This document shows, one piece after another, positions 42,819 through 53,248 of a stretch of 64,000 bases of DNA. The position numbers were made by a program, and so were the translations under genes. The stretch is from an uncultured Bacillota bacterium (GTDB lineage Bacteria > Bacillota > Clostridia > Oscillospirales > Oscillospiraceae), in NCBI GenBank assembly GCA_947426945.1, contig CANEFX010000004.1, positions 55,715 to 119,714 of the forward strand. Reading direction: 5' to 3'. Numbering within the stretch: the stretch's first letter is position 1; every line of letters starts with the position of its first letter. The notes beneath the pieces are model-generated. The model searched no databases. It was given only the letters and a program-made list of their open reading frames with translations, and was not told where the DNA came from.

Positions 42819-44279
42819 TCAGATATTCCATATGATTTCTGCACTGTCCTCCGCAATTTCAATCCGCCGAATAAACTGTGCGGCAACTGTTTTTTTCTCC
42901 TCAAAATTGAGCGTGGAAAAGTCGATTGCCGTCGGAAGGGCGGGACGCCGGTGTTCGCGGCGCTGCGCCTCCAGAACTGTCTGGCGCTCCTGCTCCAGGC
43001 GGGCCAGCGACCGCTGGAGATAGGCCGGGGGGAGGTCGGCGCTCTCAGAAAAGGCGTCGATCAGCCGGTCCGCCTTGCGGTCGATCTCCTCCAACTGCCT
43101 GGCGAAGGAGCCATTTTCCCGCAACTCCGGTACTTCCTCCGGGCACTCTGCCAGCATCCGCACAATCTCGGCTGATACGATCTCCTCCAGCTCACCGAGT
43201 TTGACATGGATGCTTGCGTCGCAGTGAGACAGGTTATAGCGCCCGCTGCAGGCCAGCCAGCGGTGGGTCTTGTCCGTGATTACCTTGAGACTGTAGCCGC
43301 ACTTCGCACATTTCAGCAGTCCGGAAAGCCAGGTATGGGTCCCTTTCCCGCTGTTGCCTACCTGATGGTTGTGGTCCAGCTTGGCCTGACAGCGCAGCCA
43401 GAGGCTGGCCGGGATAAACCCCAGGCTGTTCATGACAGAGGCGACGTGGTCTTTCAGATCGGTATATTTTCGGTTAGAGGCCTTTCGTTTGCCCACCAGA
43501 AGTACGCTATGCGCCCCGTCGAACTGCTCCGGAGGCGAGGTAATGTGCGCGCCCCGGCCCATCAGGTAGAGCCGGACCTGCTCGTCGGCCATCACATAGG
43601 CCGGGTTGTGCAGGATGCGGGAGAGGGTGACGTTGTCCCAGGTGCCGCGCTTCGCGCCGGGAATCTCCTCCACAGTCAACCGGCGGGCCAGCAGACCTAA
43701 GGACATTCCCTCCGTGGCATACTCCTCATAAATACGGCGGACGGTCTCCGCGTTTTTGTTGGCGGTCAGCGCTGGGACTGCGCGTCCGTCGGTACTGCGG
43801 ATTCGCCCGATGTCAAACCCGTAGGGGGCCGGGCCGCCGGGCCAGGAGCCCAGCGAGGCCCGGCGATAGTAGTTATCCCGTACCCGTTCGGCGGTGGTCT
43901 CCCGCTCCAATTGGGCGAATACCATGATGATGTGGAGCATAGCCCGCCCCATGGGAGTGGTGGTGTCAAAGTTTTCGTTGACTGAGACAAACTCCACGTT
44001 GTGCTCCTGGAGAATTTCCCACAGCCGTCCGAAATCGGCGACGGAACGGGAAAAACGGTCCAGGCGGTACACATAGAGCTTTCTAATTTTATCCGCCTTG
44101 ATATCCCGGAGCAGGCGCTCAAAGTCGGGCCGCTTTGTGTTTTTCCCGGAGTAGCCGGCGTCCTGATAGACTGTCAATTTCCCACCGGCCGCCTTTCGGC
44201 ACAGATCCAGCTGACCGGAGATGGACAGGCTGTCCTTCCGCAGGAGGGATTGCCGGGCGTAGGCTGCGTCGTATTTCAT
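42819..44279 (-). CDS. Large serine recombinase (integrase/excisionase of the element)
   Basis: A 486-residue serine recombinase. The N-terminal catalytic domain has YARQS with nucleophile Ser11 and arginines in YRLDRFSRS (72, 75). The recombinase domain follows (about 155-265, APYGFDIGRI to RILHNPAYVM), then a zinc ribbon with Cys324, Cys327, Cys344 and Cys353, and a coiled-coil-like C-terminal segment. Such enzymes join attP and attB through a 2-bp core, matching the GA deduced at the junctions. Placed at the right end, 8 bp after a 43-codon gene. Confidence 0.95.
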   Translation of the reverse strand: MKYDAAYARQSLLRKDSLSISGQLDLCRKAAGGKLTVYQDAGYSGKNTKRPDFERLLRDIKADKIRKLYVYRLDRFSRSVADFGRLWEILQEHNVEFVSVNENFDTTTPMGRAMLHIIMVFAQLERETTAERVRDNYYRRASLGSWPGGPAPYGFDIGRIRSTDGRAVPALTANKNAETVRRIYEEYATEGMSLGLLARRLTVEEIPGAKRGTWDNVTLSRILHNPAYVMADEQVRLYLMGRGAHITSPPEQFDGAHSVLLVGKRKASNRKYTDLKDHVASVMNSLGFIPASLWLRCQAKLDHNHQVGNSGKGTHTWLSGLLKCAKCGYSLKVITDKTHRWLACSGRYNLSHCDASIHVKLGELEEIVSAEIVRMLAECPEEVPELRENGSFARQLEEIDRKADRLIDAFSESADLPPAYLQRSLARLEQERQTVLEAQRREHRRPALPTAIDFSTLNFEEKKTVAAQFIRRIEIAEDSAEIIWNI

Positions 44280-44287
44280 CTCCGGTA

Positions 44288-44419
44288 TTATGCGTCCTGC
44301 TTATCAGAGGCTTCTTTGGCTGAACGGAGTGCGGCGGTACAGGTTTTCTTGACGTCCAGAATCGCCTGTCGGCGCTGTTCCGGAGTATCATAAGCAGGGT
44401 GGGTATGTTTAATCTTCAT
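44288..44419 (-). CDS. 43-residue protein preceding the recombinase; candidate directionality factor
   Basis: MKIKHTHPAYDTPEQRRQAI is followed by a Lys/Ala-rich helix ending KEASDKQDA. A strong ribosome site (AAGGAGG) lies 7 bp before ATG 44419. It is 8 bp ahead of the recombinase gene, so both are on one transcript. I do not recognise a family. A small basic protein in this position could be the recombination directionality factor or a regulator of the recombinase; this is only positional inference. Confidence 0.6.
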   Translation of the reverse strand: MKIKHTHPAYDTPEQRRQAILDVKKTCTAALRSAKEASDKQDA

Positions 44420-44537
44420 GGCGACCCCTCCTTGGCCTATCTTATGAGCGGCCACAGGCGGAAATGTCTGAGCTTTGGGAAACAAAACAATTTCAGGAAT
44501 TATTTTCGTGCTCTAAAATTCCCTGTGCCCCAAGGGG

Positions 44538-44573
44538 TTTCCTATGTTGCACTCGTTTCCACATCCCACTGGA
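44538..44573. other. Attachment site (right junction) of the integrative element
   Basis: Element arm TTTCCTATGTTGCACTCGTT (44538-44557), core TC (44558-44559), chromosomal arm CACATCCCACTGGA (44560-44573). The element arm mirrors the left one at 14 of 20 positions; the chromosomal arm mirrors the left one at 8 of 14, including all six outer bases. Confidence 0.85.
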
Positions 44574-45102
44574 TCGGCTCCATTCCAATGGAGCGCACAG
44601 CATTGATGGATTTATCGTCGTAATCGCCGTAGGGCAGCCGGACCAAAGTAGGCCGCACCCCGGTGACCGCCTCGATCTTGTCGTTGCAGGCGTTCAGATC
44701 GGCGGTCACCTCATCTGCAGACAACTGAGGATAGTGGGCATGCGTATTGGAATGGTTCATCACCTCATGGCCCGCGTCGTGGAGGGCCTTTACCGATTCG
44801 GGATATTTGTCCACCCACTCTCCCACCACAAAGAAGGTGGCCGGGACCTTGTACTGTTCCAGGATGTCGATCAACTGCTGGGTATCCTCATTACCCCAGG
44901 CGGCATCAAAGCTGATGGCTACCAGCTTCTGGTCCCGCTGAACACAGTAAATCGGCAGCTGTCGGGTAGAGGCCGAGGCTCCTATGGCCGCGGGGTAGTT
45001 GACCACATAAAACATTACCGCTGCCAGACACAGACAGGCACACACCGACCACCACCGTCTCCCGATAAACCATATTCTTACTTTTTCCCGTCTTTTTCCC
45101 AT
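44542..45102 (-). pseudogene. pdaB: 5' part of the split pdaB-type sporulation deacetylase gene (codons 1-181)
   Basis: Encodes a PdaB-type protein: basic start, one membrane helix (about 17-35), then the deacetylase domain with the PdaB-style first motif SFDAAWG (residues 64-70) in place of FDDG, metal histidines in NHSNTH (117, 121) and RLPYGD. At WDV (residue 181) it runs into element DNA, adding ETSAT and a stop. Motifs four and five are missing. The rest is at 15029-15262. PdaB is needed for spore stability in Bacillus. GGGAG precedes ATG 45102. The truncated product is probably inactive unless the element is excised. Confidence 0.92.
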
Positions 45103-45247
45103 TCCGCAACACTCCCGTTTTCAAATCACCGTCCCCCATGAAGAGGACCTTGGCTTTACTGAACTATATGTGCGCGCCCGGCGGAACATGAACCGCCGAC
45201 GGAAAAGCGTACTGTCCCGTGGAAACGCTCCACAAGTGGAAAAGCCC

Positions 45248-45276
45248 TTGCTTTCCAGCCGGTAGTGCCTTATAAT
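45248..45276 (+). promoter_or_regulatory. Sigma-A type promoter of the acetyltransferase gene
   Basis: TTGCTT, 17-bp spacer, TATAAT, 31 bp before the start and divergent from pdaB. Confidence 0.75.
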
Positions 45277-45307
45277 GAAGCAACAATACTTTTTTATGGA
45301 GGAAACT

Positions 45308-45895
45308 ATGACGGAACGGGAAAAAATGCTGGCGGGACAGCTCTACGACTGCGGCGACGCCGAATTGTTGGCACGCTGGCATAAGGCAAAGGACCTGGTG
45401 CGGGATTACAATCACGTCGATTCCGCAAATACCGAAGAAAAAGAGAGAATACTGAATGAACTGCTGGGCGGAAAAGGCAGGAACCTTTGGATAACAGCAC
45501 CGTTTTTCGTCGATTACGGCAATAATATTTACTTCGGAAATAACTGCGAGGTAAATATGAACTGCATATTCCTAGACGACAACATCATCCGTATCGGAGA
45601 CAATGCCCTGATCGCCCCAAATGTGCAGATATATACGGCCTTTCATCCGGTAAACGCCTTGGAGCGGTTCGGAGTCCCAAAGGCGGACGGCTCGTTTGCA
45701 TTCTGTAAAACCCGGACGGCGCCGGTTACAATAGGAAACAGCGTGTGGATCGGCGGCGGCGTCATTATCATGCCCGGCGTCACGATCGGAGATAATGTCG
45801 TAATCGGAGCAGGCAGCGTCGTTACAAAGGATATTCCGGACAATACCATTGCCTACGGGAATCCCTGCCGGGCAGTCAGAGAAAACAAACCATAG
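45308..45895 (+). CDS. Maltose/galactoside-type O-acetyltransferase (left-handed beta-helix)
   Basis: A 195-residue acetyl-CoA-dependent sugar O-acetyltransferase of the Maa/LacA group. The N-terminal MTEREKMLAGQLYDCGDAEL is the Mac domain; hexapeptide repeats follow (IRIGDNALIAPNVQIYTAFH with the catalytic His, then VWIGGGVIIMPGVTIGDNVV) and the C-terminal AYGNPCRAVR. The start at 45308 follows TGGAGG. Single-gene unit. Confidence 0.9.
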   Translation: MTEREKMLAGQLYDCGDAELLARWHKAKDLVRDYNHVDSANTEEKERILNELLGGKGRNLWITAPFFVDYGNNIYFGNNCEVNMNCIFLDDNIIRIGDNALIAPNVQIYTAFHPVNALERFGVPKADGSFAFCKTRTAPVTIGNSVWIGGGVIIMPGVTIGDNVVIGAGSVVTKDIPDNTIAYGNPCRAVRENKP

Positions 45896-45990
45896 ACCCT
45901 GTTTGAAAATGGCTTAATCACGGACGCTTTTTCTCCAATGGGCCAGGGCGGGCCAAAATGGCCTGCCCTGGCCTTAATTCTTGCTTTTCC

Positions 45991-46019
45991 TTTACGGTTC
46001 TCCCCTTTTGTGATACAAT
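45991..46019 (+). promoter_or_regulatory. Promoter before the glycogen debranching gene
   Basis: TTTACG, 17-bp spacer ending TGTGA, TACAAT, then AAAGGAGGG before the ATG. Confidence 0.5.
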
Positions 46020-46050
46020 AAAGGATATATTCAAAAGGAGGGAACCGCTC

Positions 46051-48126
<2,076 letters not shown>

Positions 48127-48141
48127 TTCACAGGGCGCAGC

Positions 48142-48182
48142 AGTGCGGAAGCGCTCCGGGCTGTCCGGGGCGCTTCCGCACT
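48142..48182. terminator. Hairpin between convergent genes
   Basis: AGTGCGGAAGCGC and complement around an inner CCGG/CCGG stem. There is no clear T run. Confidence 0.6.
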
Positions 48183-48206
48183 ATCCCTCATATCCGCCCC
48201 GCAGCC

Positions 48207-49139
48207 TCACCGGACCACATTGCGCAAAGGCTCTCCCGCCATATAGCGGCGAAGGTTTTCCAGCGCCATCTCCACGCAATTCCGCCTGGTGATCTCCAGG
48301 CGCATTCCTCCAGCCACATGGGGCGTGAGGAGCAGTCTGGGCGCGTCCCACAGAGAGCTGTCTTCTGGCAGGGGCTCCGGGTCGGTGACGTCCAGGGCCG
48401 CACCCCACAGCTTTCCAGCCTCCAGGGCCTTTACCAGCGCGTCCTGATCCAGCACCGACCCCCGCCCGGCGTTGAGCAGAATCGCGTCCTCCTTCATCAG
48501 GGCAATGCGCGCCCCGTCTATCAGCCCCGCCGTCTCAGGGGAGTGGGGCAGGACCAGGGCCACCACGTCGGCCTGTGGCAGCAGGTGATCCAGCTCCTCC
48601 ATGGGACGGACCTGGTCAAACCCCTCTACGGGACCGTTTACCGTTCGCTTCACTCCGACGGTTTTTGCCCCCAGCCCCTGACAAAGCCTGGCGAAGTCAG
48701 ACCCCACATGGCCCGCCCCCGCCACCAAAACGGTGGCTCCCAAAATGGTTTTCATACGGCCCTCGTCCTTCCAGACATGGGCGCGCTGGCTGTCCAGATA
48801 GACAGGCAGGCGGCGGCAGAGGGCCAGCAGCAAAGTGAGCATATGTTCGGCCACACTGCGGCTGTTGGAGCCGCTGGAGGAGGTAAACTGCACCCCGGGA
48901 GGCAGTGTGCCGTCGTATTCCTCGGTACCCGCCCACATGGTCTGAAACCATTTGAGACTGGTGGCCCCCCTCATCATCTCCGGGCGGGGCCACCCGAACA
49001 CAACGGTGGCGGCGGCAATCTGTGCTTGCGTGACGGTGCTGCTGCGGGCGTATACATGGACGGCACCGGGTGCGGCAGCTTCAAATTCCTCCCGTTCTCT
49101 CCCCTTCAGGGGAAGAAGATTCAAAATATATTCAGACAT
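48207..49139 (-). CDS. D-2-hydroxyacid dehydrogenase
   Basis: A 310-residue NAD(P)-dependent dehydrogenase. The Rossmann loop is VLVAGAGHVGSDFARLC, catalytic Arg in LLNAGRGSVLDQDAL, Glu in DVTDPEPLPEDSSLW and His in LLTPHVAGG. It interconverts 2-oxoacids and D-2-hydroxyacids; the preference is not readable. The start at 49139 is preferred over ATG 49145 because AAAGGAG lies 7 bp before it. Single gene, convergent with glgX and divergent from recG. Confidence 0.9.
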   Translation of the reverse strand: MSEYILNLLPLKGREREEFEAAAPGAVHVYARSSTVTQAQIAAATVVFGWPRPEMMRGATSLKWFQTMWAGTEEYDGTLPPGVQFTSSSGSNSRSVAEHMLTLLLALCRRLPVYLDSQRAHVWKDEGRMKTILGATVLVAGAGHVGSDFARLCQGLGAKTVGVKRTVNGPVEGFDQVRPMEELDHLLPQADVVALVLPHSPETAGLIDGARIALMKEDAILLNAGRGSVLDQDALVKALEAGKLWGAALDVTDPEPLPEDSSLWDAPRLLLTPHVAGGMRLEITRRNCVEMALENLRRYMAGEPLRNVVR

Positions 49140-49221
49140 GGACATTCTCCTTTCGGACGGCCGCCGGCCGCCCTTCCATTATACCGGGCCGCCGGTCTTG
49201 TGACAAGCCCCATTCTTCACC

Positions 49222-49250
49222 TTTACTCCCCTGTCAACCTGTGATAAAAT
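49222..49250 (+). promoter_or_regulatory. Promoter of recG
   Basis: TTTACT, 17-bp spacer ending TGTGA, TAAAAT, 34 bp before the start. Confidence 0.65.
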
Positions 49251-49283
49251 AAAATATATCTTTCCGAGGAAGGAGGTCTCCCC

Positions 49284-51374
49284 ATGCCCGTCATCCGCGG
49301 CACCCCGCTCACTGGCTTTCCCGGCGTGGGGGAGGCCCGCGCCAAGAAGCTGGAAAAGCTGGGCCTGACCACCGCCGGCGATCTGCTGGCCTGGTACCCC
49401 CGGGACTATGAGGACCGAAGGCAGGTATACTCCATCCGGGACGCTCCTCTGGAGGGCCGGGTGTGCATCTCCGCCATGGCGGCCGAGCACCCCCGGCTGT
49501 CCCGCATCCGGAAAGGTCTGGAGCTGGTCCAGGTCAAGGCAGTTGACAACACCGGCGCACTTCACCTCACTTTTTTCAATCAGAGCTATGTGGAGCGGGC
49601 CGTCAAAGCCGGTGAGGAGTACATTTTTTATGGTTCGGTGGAGCTGCAGGGGCGGCGACGGACGATGGTAAATCCAATTTTCGAGCGGGCTGACAGGCAG
49701 TCCTTTACCGGATGCATCATGCCGGTCTACCGGCTGACCGCCGGGATTTCCAACCATCTGCTGGCCTCCCTCACCCGGCAGGCCCTTCCCTGCGCCGAGA
49801 CTCTGCCCGAAACCCTTCCCCAGTCCGTCCGGCAGGAGCACAGCCTGGCGGCAATGGAGTTTTCCGTTAAAAACATCCACTTTCCGGAGGATGAAAAGGC
49901 CCTGGAGCTGGCCCGGAGACGGCTGGCCTTCGAGGAGCTTTTTTACCTGGCCGTAGGTCTGTTCTTTCTAAAGGACCGCCGGGACAGTGAGGGAGCCGGG
50001 CGGGCGGTTCCTGCCCGGCCCAAAGCGGAATTTCTCTCCCTCCTCCCCTTCTCTCCCACTCCGGCCCAGAGCCGGGTAATGGACGAGGTGGCCGGCGACA
50101 TGGCCGGCCGCCGGCCCATGAATCGGCTGGTCCAGGGAGACGTAGGCTCGGGCAAGACCGCCGTGGCCGCCTTTGCCGGCTGGCTGTGCGCAAAAGGGGG
50201 CTGTCAGACCGCCCTCATGGCCCCCACCGAGGTGCTGGCCGAACAGCATTTTAAATCCCTGTCCGCCCTGCTCGCCCCCGCCGGAGTACGGGTGGGCCTG
50301 CTCACCGGCTCCATGAAGCCGGCGGAAAAAAAGAGAACAAAAACTGCTTTGGCTGCGGGAGAGATAGACTTTGTGGTGGGCACCCACGCCCTTATCTCCG
50401 CCGGGGTGGAGTTTGCCCGGCTGGCTCTCATTGTAGCCGACGAACAGCACCGGTTCGGGGTTGCTCAGCGGGCCGCCCTGGCCGCCAAAAGCGGCGGTGA
50501 AATCTCACCCCACGTGCTGGTCATGTCCGCCACCCCCATTCCCCGTACCCTTGCCCTCATCATCTACGGCGATCTGGACGTATCTGTCATCGACCAGCTT
50601 CCCCCGGGCCGCACTCCCGTCGCCACCTACGTGGTCCGGGAGGACAAGCGGCAGCGGATGTACGGCTTTGTCCGCAGGCAGGTGCAGGAGGGGCGGCAGG
50701 CCTATATCATCTGCCCCGCCGTGGAGGAGAATCCGGACGCCGCTCTTCCCGGAGAGGAACGCCCCGCCCTCAACCTGAAAGCGGTAAAAACCTATGCGGA
50801 AAAGCTGCAGCGGGAGGTCTTTCCCGATCTGCGGGTGGGCCTGCTCCACGGGAAGATGAAGCCCCGGGAGAAGGAGGAGGCCATGTCTGCCTTCGCCTCG
50901 GGCCGAACCCAGGTGCTTGTAGCCACCACTGTAGTGGAGGTGGGCGTGGATGTGCCAAACGCCTCTCTTATTATCATTGAGAACGCCGACCGCTTCGGCC
51001 TCAGCCAGCTCCACCAGCTCCGGGGACGGGTGGGCCGGGGGCCGCACCAGTCTCACTGCGTTCTGATTACCGGTACCCGCAGCCTGGAGGCTATGGAGCG
51101 GCTGCACACCCTGGCCTCCACCACCGACGGCTTCAAAATCTCTGAGGAGGACTTAAAAGCCCGGGGGCCCGGGGACTTCTTCGGCAGCCGCCAGCACGGC
51201 CTGCCCCAGACCAGACTGGCCGACCTGGCCGGGGATATGCGCCTGCTCAGCGAGGCTCAGGAGGCCGCCCGGAATCTGCTGGCCCGGGATCCCCGGCTGG
51301 CCCGGCCGGAGAACCGCCCTGTCTGGGAGCAAGTACGCCGGCTCTTTGCCGACACCCCGGATATTTTTAACTGA
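49284..51374 (+). CDS. recG: ATP-dependent DNA helicase RecG
   Basis: A 696-residue helicase that reverses stalled forks and processes branched DNA. The N-terminal wedge/OB domain begins with GVGEARAKKLEKLGL and WYPRDYEDRR. Helicase motifs: GDVGSGKT (Walker A), DEQHRFGV (DEAH-like), MSATPIPRT, TTVVEVGVDVPNA and QLRGRVGR; the C-terminal GDFFGSRQHGLP TRG-type region is present. Length is as expected. GAAGGAGG precedes ATG 49284. Confidence 0.97.
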   Translation: MPVIRGTPLTGFPGVGEARAKKLEKLGLTTAGDLLAWYPRDYEDRRQVYSIRDAPLEGRVCISAMAAEHPRLSRIRKGLELVQVKAVDNTGALHLTFFNQSYVERAVKAGEEYIFYGSVELQGRRRTMVNPIFERADRQSFTGCIMPVYRLTAGISNHLLASLTRQALPCAETLPETLPQSVRQEHSLAAMEFSVKNIHFPEDEKALELARRRLAFEELFYLAVGLFFLKDRRDSEGAGRAVPARPKAEFLSLLPFSPTPAQSRVMDEVAGDMAGRRPMNRLVQGDVGSGKTAVAAFAGWLCAKGGCQTALMAPTEVLAEQHFKSLSALLAPAGVRVGLLTGSMKPAEKKRTKTALAAGEIDFVVGTHALISAGVEFARLALIVADEQHRFGVAQRAALAAKSGGEISPHVLVMSATPIPRTLALIIYGDLDVSVIDQLPPGRTPVATYVVREDKRQRMYGFVRRQVQEGRQAYIICPAVEENPDAALPGEERPALNLKAVKTYAEKLQREVFPDLRVGLLHGKMKPREKEEAMSAFASGRTQVLVATTVVEVGVDVPNASLIIIENADRFGLSQLHQLRGRVGRGPHQSHCVLITGTRSLEAMERLHTLASTTDGFKISEEDLKARGPGDFFGSRQHGLPQTRLADLAGDMRLLSEAQEAARNLLARDPRLARPENRPVWEQVRRLFADTPDIFN

Positions 51375-51411
51375 CAGTCTCAAAACATTTTAACAGACAG
51401 GAGAATGCATC

Positions 51412-51780
51412 ATGACACATTTGGAAAAAGCCCGGGAGCTCCGCTCCCGCACCGATGTACACTTTAACTGCTGCCAGTCCGTTCTGGTTGCCTTCGCCGA
51501 AGAGATGGGCCTCACGGAACAGCAGGCCTATGATCTGGGTGCCAATTTCGGCTCCGGAATGCGCTGTGGCTCGGTCTGCGGCGCCCTCACCGGAGCACTT
51601 ATGGCGCTGGGCATGACCGGCTATCCCCCCGAGGAGTCAGACAGCTTCCGGCGCAAGTTTTTGGAGGACCATGGGGAGATTAACTGCGCTGCCCTGCTGA
51701 AGAAATCCCACGAGGCAGGCATCCCCCGGAAGGAGCACTGCGACGGCCTGGTTTTTGAGGTCGTACAGATGCTGGAATGA
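51412..51780 (+). CDS. C_GCAxxG_C_C family redox-type protein
   Basis: A 122-residue protein with the family's Cys pattern: NCCQSVL, then GMRCGSVCGALTGALMALG, and later CAALL and HCDGLV. Members are short, probably bind a metal or take part in redox chemistry, and are common in anaerobes; the true role is unknown. ACAGGAGA precedes the ATG, 37 bp after recG, so it may be co-transcribed. Confidence 0.85.
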   Translation: MTHLEKARELRSRTDVHFNCCQSVLVAFAEEMGLTEQQAYDLGANFGSGMRCGSVCGALTGALMALGMTGYPPEESDSFRRKFLEDHGEINCAALLKKSHEAGIPRKEHCDGLVFEVVQMLE

Positions 51781-51790
51781 GGAAGCGAAC

Positions 51791-51893
51791 AGGGGCGGCC
51801 ACGTATCCCGCAGATAAACCCAGGGATACCCGGATCCGTTTCCCCCAGACAAAGCCACACAGGGGCGCCCCTACGGGGCGCCCCTGTGTGGTG
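51791..51893. repeat. Palindromic intergenic repeat with 17-bp stem
   Basis: The 411 bases between 51780 and 52192 hold no gene I can support. They contain AGGGGCGGCC (51791-51800) and, at 51857-51893, CCACACAGGGGCGCCCC with its perfect complement over a 3-nt loop. The first unit resembles the GGGGCGGCC palindromes at 59462 and 61951. AT-rich DNA follows and carries the mutY promoter. Confidence 0.65.
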
Positions 51894-52100
51894 ATCTGGA
51901 AGGATGGATGAAAAAGGAATGATGGAGTCAAAGCTCAAAAACCTCTGGGAACCCCGGCAAGAGCGGCAGCCGGGACCTCGTTAAATTTTTAACCTTTGCT
52001 CTGTTCAAGACTTTATCACTCCTGCCGGAAAAATACCATCCCCAAATCCATTATATATTATATTAGTATTTTGCTATGATTTTGTTCAATCGGCAATCAG

Positions 52101-52129
52101 TTGAAATTGGTACTGAAAAGTTGTATGAT
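52101..52129 (+). promoter_or_regulatory. Promoter of mutY
   Basis: TTGAAA, 17-bp spacer, TATGAT, 63 bp before the start. Confidence 0.65.
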
Positions 52130-52191
52130 ATGGTGAACCACGCTGGAAAACGTATTCCGCCGACCTGATTTTTGCGGAGAGGAGAATTTCT

Positions 52192-53238
52192 TTGGACGAA
52201 CTGCAACAGCTGCCCATCCCCCTGCTGATCTGGTACCGGGAAAACGCCCGGACCCTCCCCTGGCGGAGCGACCCAACTCCTTACCATGTGTGGATATCTG
52301 AAATCATGCTCCAGCAGACCCGTGTAGCGGCGGTACTGGACTACTACGGCCGCCTTCTGGCGGCGGCTCCCGACATCTCCGCCCTGGCCGCCCTGCCCGA
52401 GGACCGACTGATGAAGCTGTGGCAGGGTCTGGGCTACTACAGCAGGGCCAGAAACCTGCAAAAGGCGGCCAAACAGATCATGTCCAATTTCAACGGGGTA
52501 TTTCCAAATACTTATGAAGATATCCGAAGCTTGGCCGGGGTGGGAGATTATACCGCCGGTGCCGTCGCCTCCATTGCCTTTGGCCTGCCCGTCCCGGCGG
52601 TGGACGGCAACGTCCTTCGGGTGACAGCCCGCGTCACCGGGAACAGCGGCGATATCACTACCTCCGCTACGAAGAAAAAAGTGACGGCAGCCCTGGCCGA
52701 GGTAATCCCCCTGGAGGCCCCCGGGGATTTTAATCAGGCTCTGATGGAGCTGGGAGCCACAATTTGCCTGCCCAACGGCGCGCCTCTGTGCCATCGGTGC
52801 CCCGCGGCCCGCTTCTGCCGGGCCTTTCAGGAGGGGCGGACAGAACAGCTGCCCGTCAAAGCGGCAAAAAAGGAGCGCCGGGTTGAGAAGCGTACCGTCT
52901 ACCTCCTGTTTCACGGAGACTGCGTGGCTCTGCGCCGCCGTCCCGCCCGGGGCCTGCTGGCCGGGTTGTGGGAATACCCCAGCGAGCCGTCCGGCGGAGA
53001 GGACTGGCCGGCACGGTGGGGACTGTCCGCTCCGGCGCTGGAGCGCGCAGGGACGGGCAGGCACATTTTTACTCATATCGAATGGAGCATGACCGCCCTG
53101 GCCGGAGAACTGGAGGACTCTGCTCTGCCCGAAGGCTGGGTCTGGGCCAGCCGGACGGACCTCCGGGACGTCTACGCCGTCCCCAACGCATTTCAGAGCT
53201 TCCGCCGGCCGGTCATGGACAGGCTGGGGCATTTTTGA
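52192..53238 (+). CDS. mutY: Adenine DNA glycosylase MutY
   Basis: A 348-residue base-excision enzyme that removes A opposite 8-oxoG. The catalytic Glu is in SEIMLQQTRV, the helix-hairpin-helix with Asp in LAGVGDYTAGAVASIAFG and VDGNVLRV, and the [4Fe-4S] ligands in CLPNGAPLCHRCPAARFC. A NUDIX-like C-terminal domain recognises 8-oxoG. It starts with TTG at 52192 directly after GAGAGGAG. GNAT and radical SAM genes follow with tiny gaps. Confidence 0.95.
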   Translation: MDELQQLPIPLLIWYRENARTLPWRSDPTPYHVWISEIMLQQTRVAAVLDYYGRLLAAAPDISALAALPEDRLMKLWQGLGYYSRARNLQKAAKQIMSNFNGVFPNTYEDIRSLAGVGDYTAGAVASIAFGLPVPAVDGNVLRVTARVTGNSGDITTSATKKKVTAALAEVIPLEAPGDFNQALMELGATICLPNGAPLCHRCPAARFCRAFQEGRTEQLPVKAAKKERRVEKRTVYLLFHGDCVALRRRPARGLLAGLWEYPSEPSGGEDWPARWGLSAPALERAGTGRHIFTHIEWSMTALAGELEDSALPEGWVWASRTDLRDVYAVPNAFQSFRRPVMDRLGHF

Positions 53239-53248
53239 GGAAACCGCT

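Larger units (their letters stand above)
15263..44559. mobile_element. 29.3-kb serine-recombinase integrative element inside pdaB
   Basis: The limits are set by the two halves of pdaB and by symmetry. The two internal arms (15263-15282 and 44538-44557) match at 14 of 20 positions as an inverted repeat around core TC, as expected for attP of a large serine integrase. The outer arms form TCCAGT-N6-TG-TC-CA-N6-ACTGGA as attB. The recombinase gene lies at one end. Cargo is two catabolic gene blocks with four GntR-type or GntR-like control points. No relaxase, conjugation, replication or phage genes are seen. Base composition is visibly less GC-rich than the flanks. Confidence 0.88.

Noticed and set aside
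44438..44446. CATAAGATA on the recombinase strand matches the -10 of mother-cell sigma factor K (CATAnnnTA)
   Set aside because: A start 5-8 bp downstream would fall inside the ribosome site of the 43-codon gene, and no -35 lies at the right distance. It does not support mother-cell control by itself.
15263..44559. The element as a conjugative element or prophage
   Set aside because: No relaxase, coupling protein, type IV secretion, replication, capsid, portal or lysis gene is visible; only recombinase and metabolic cargo.
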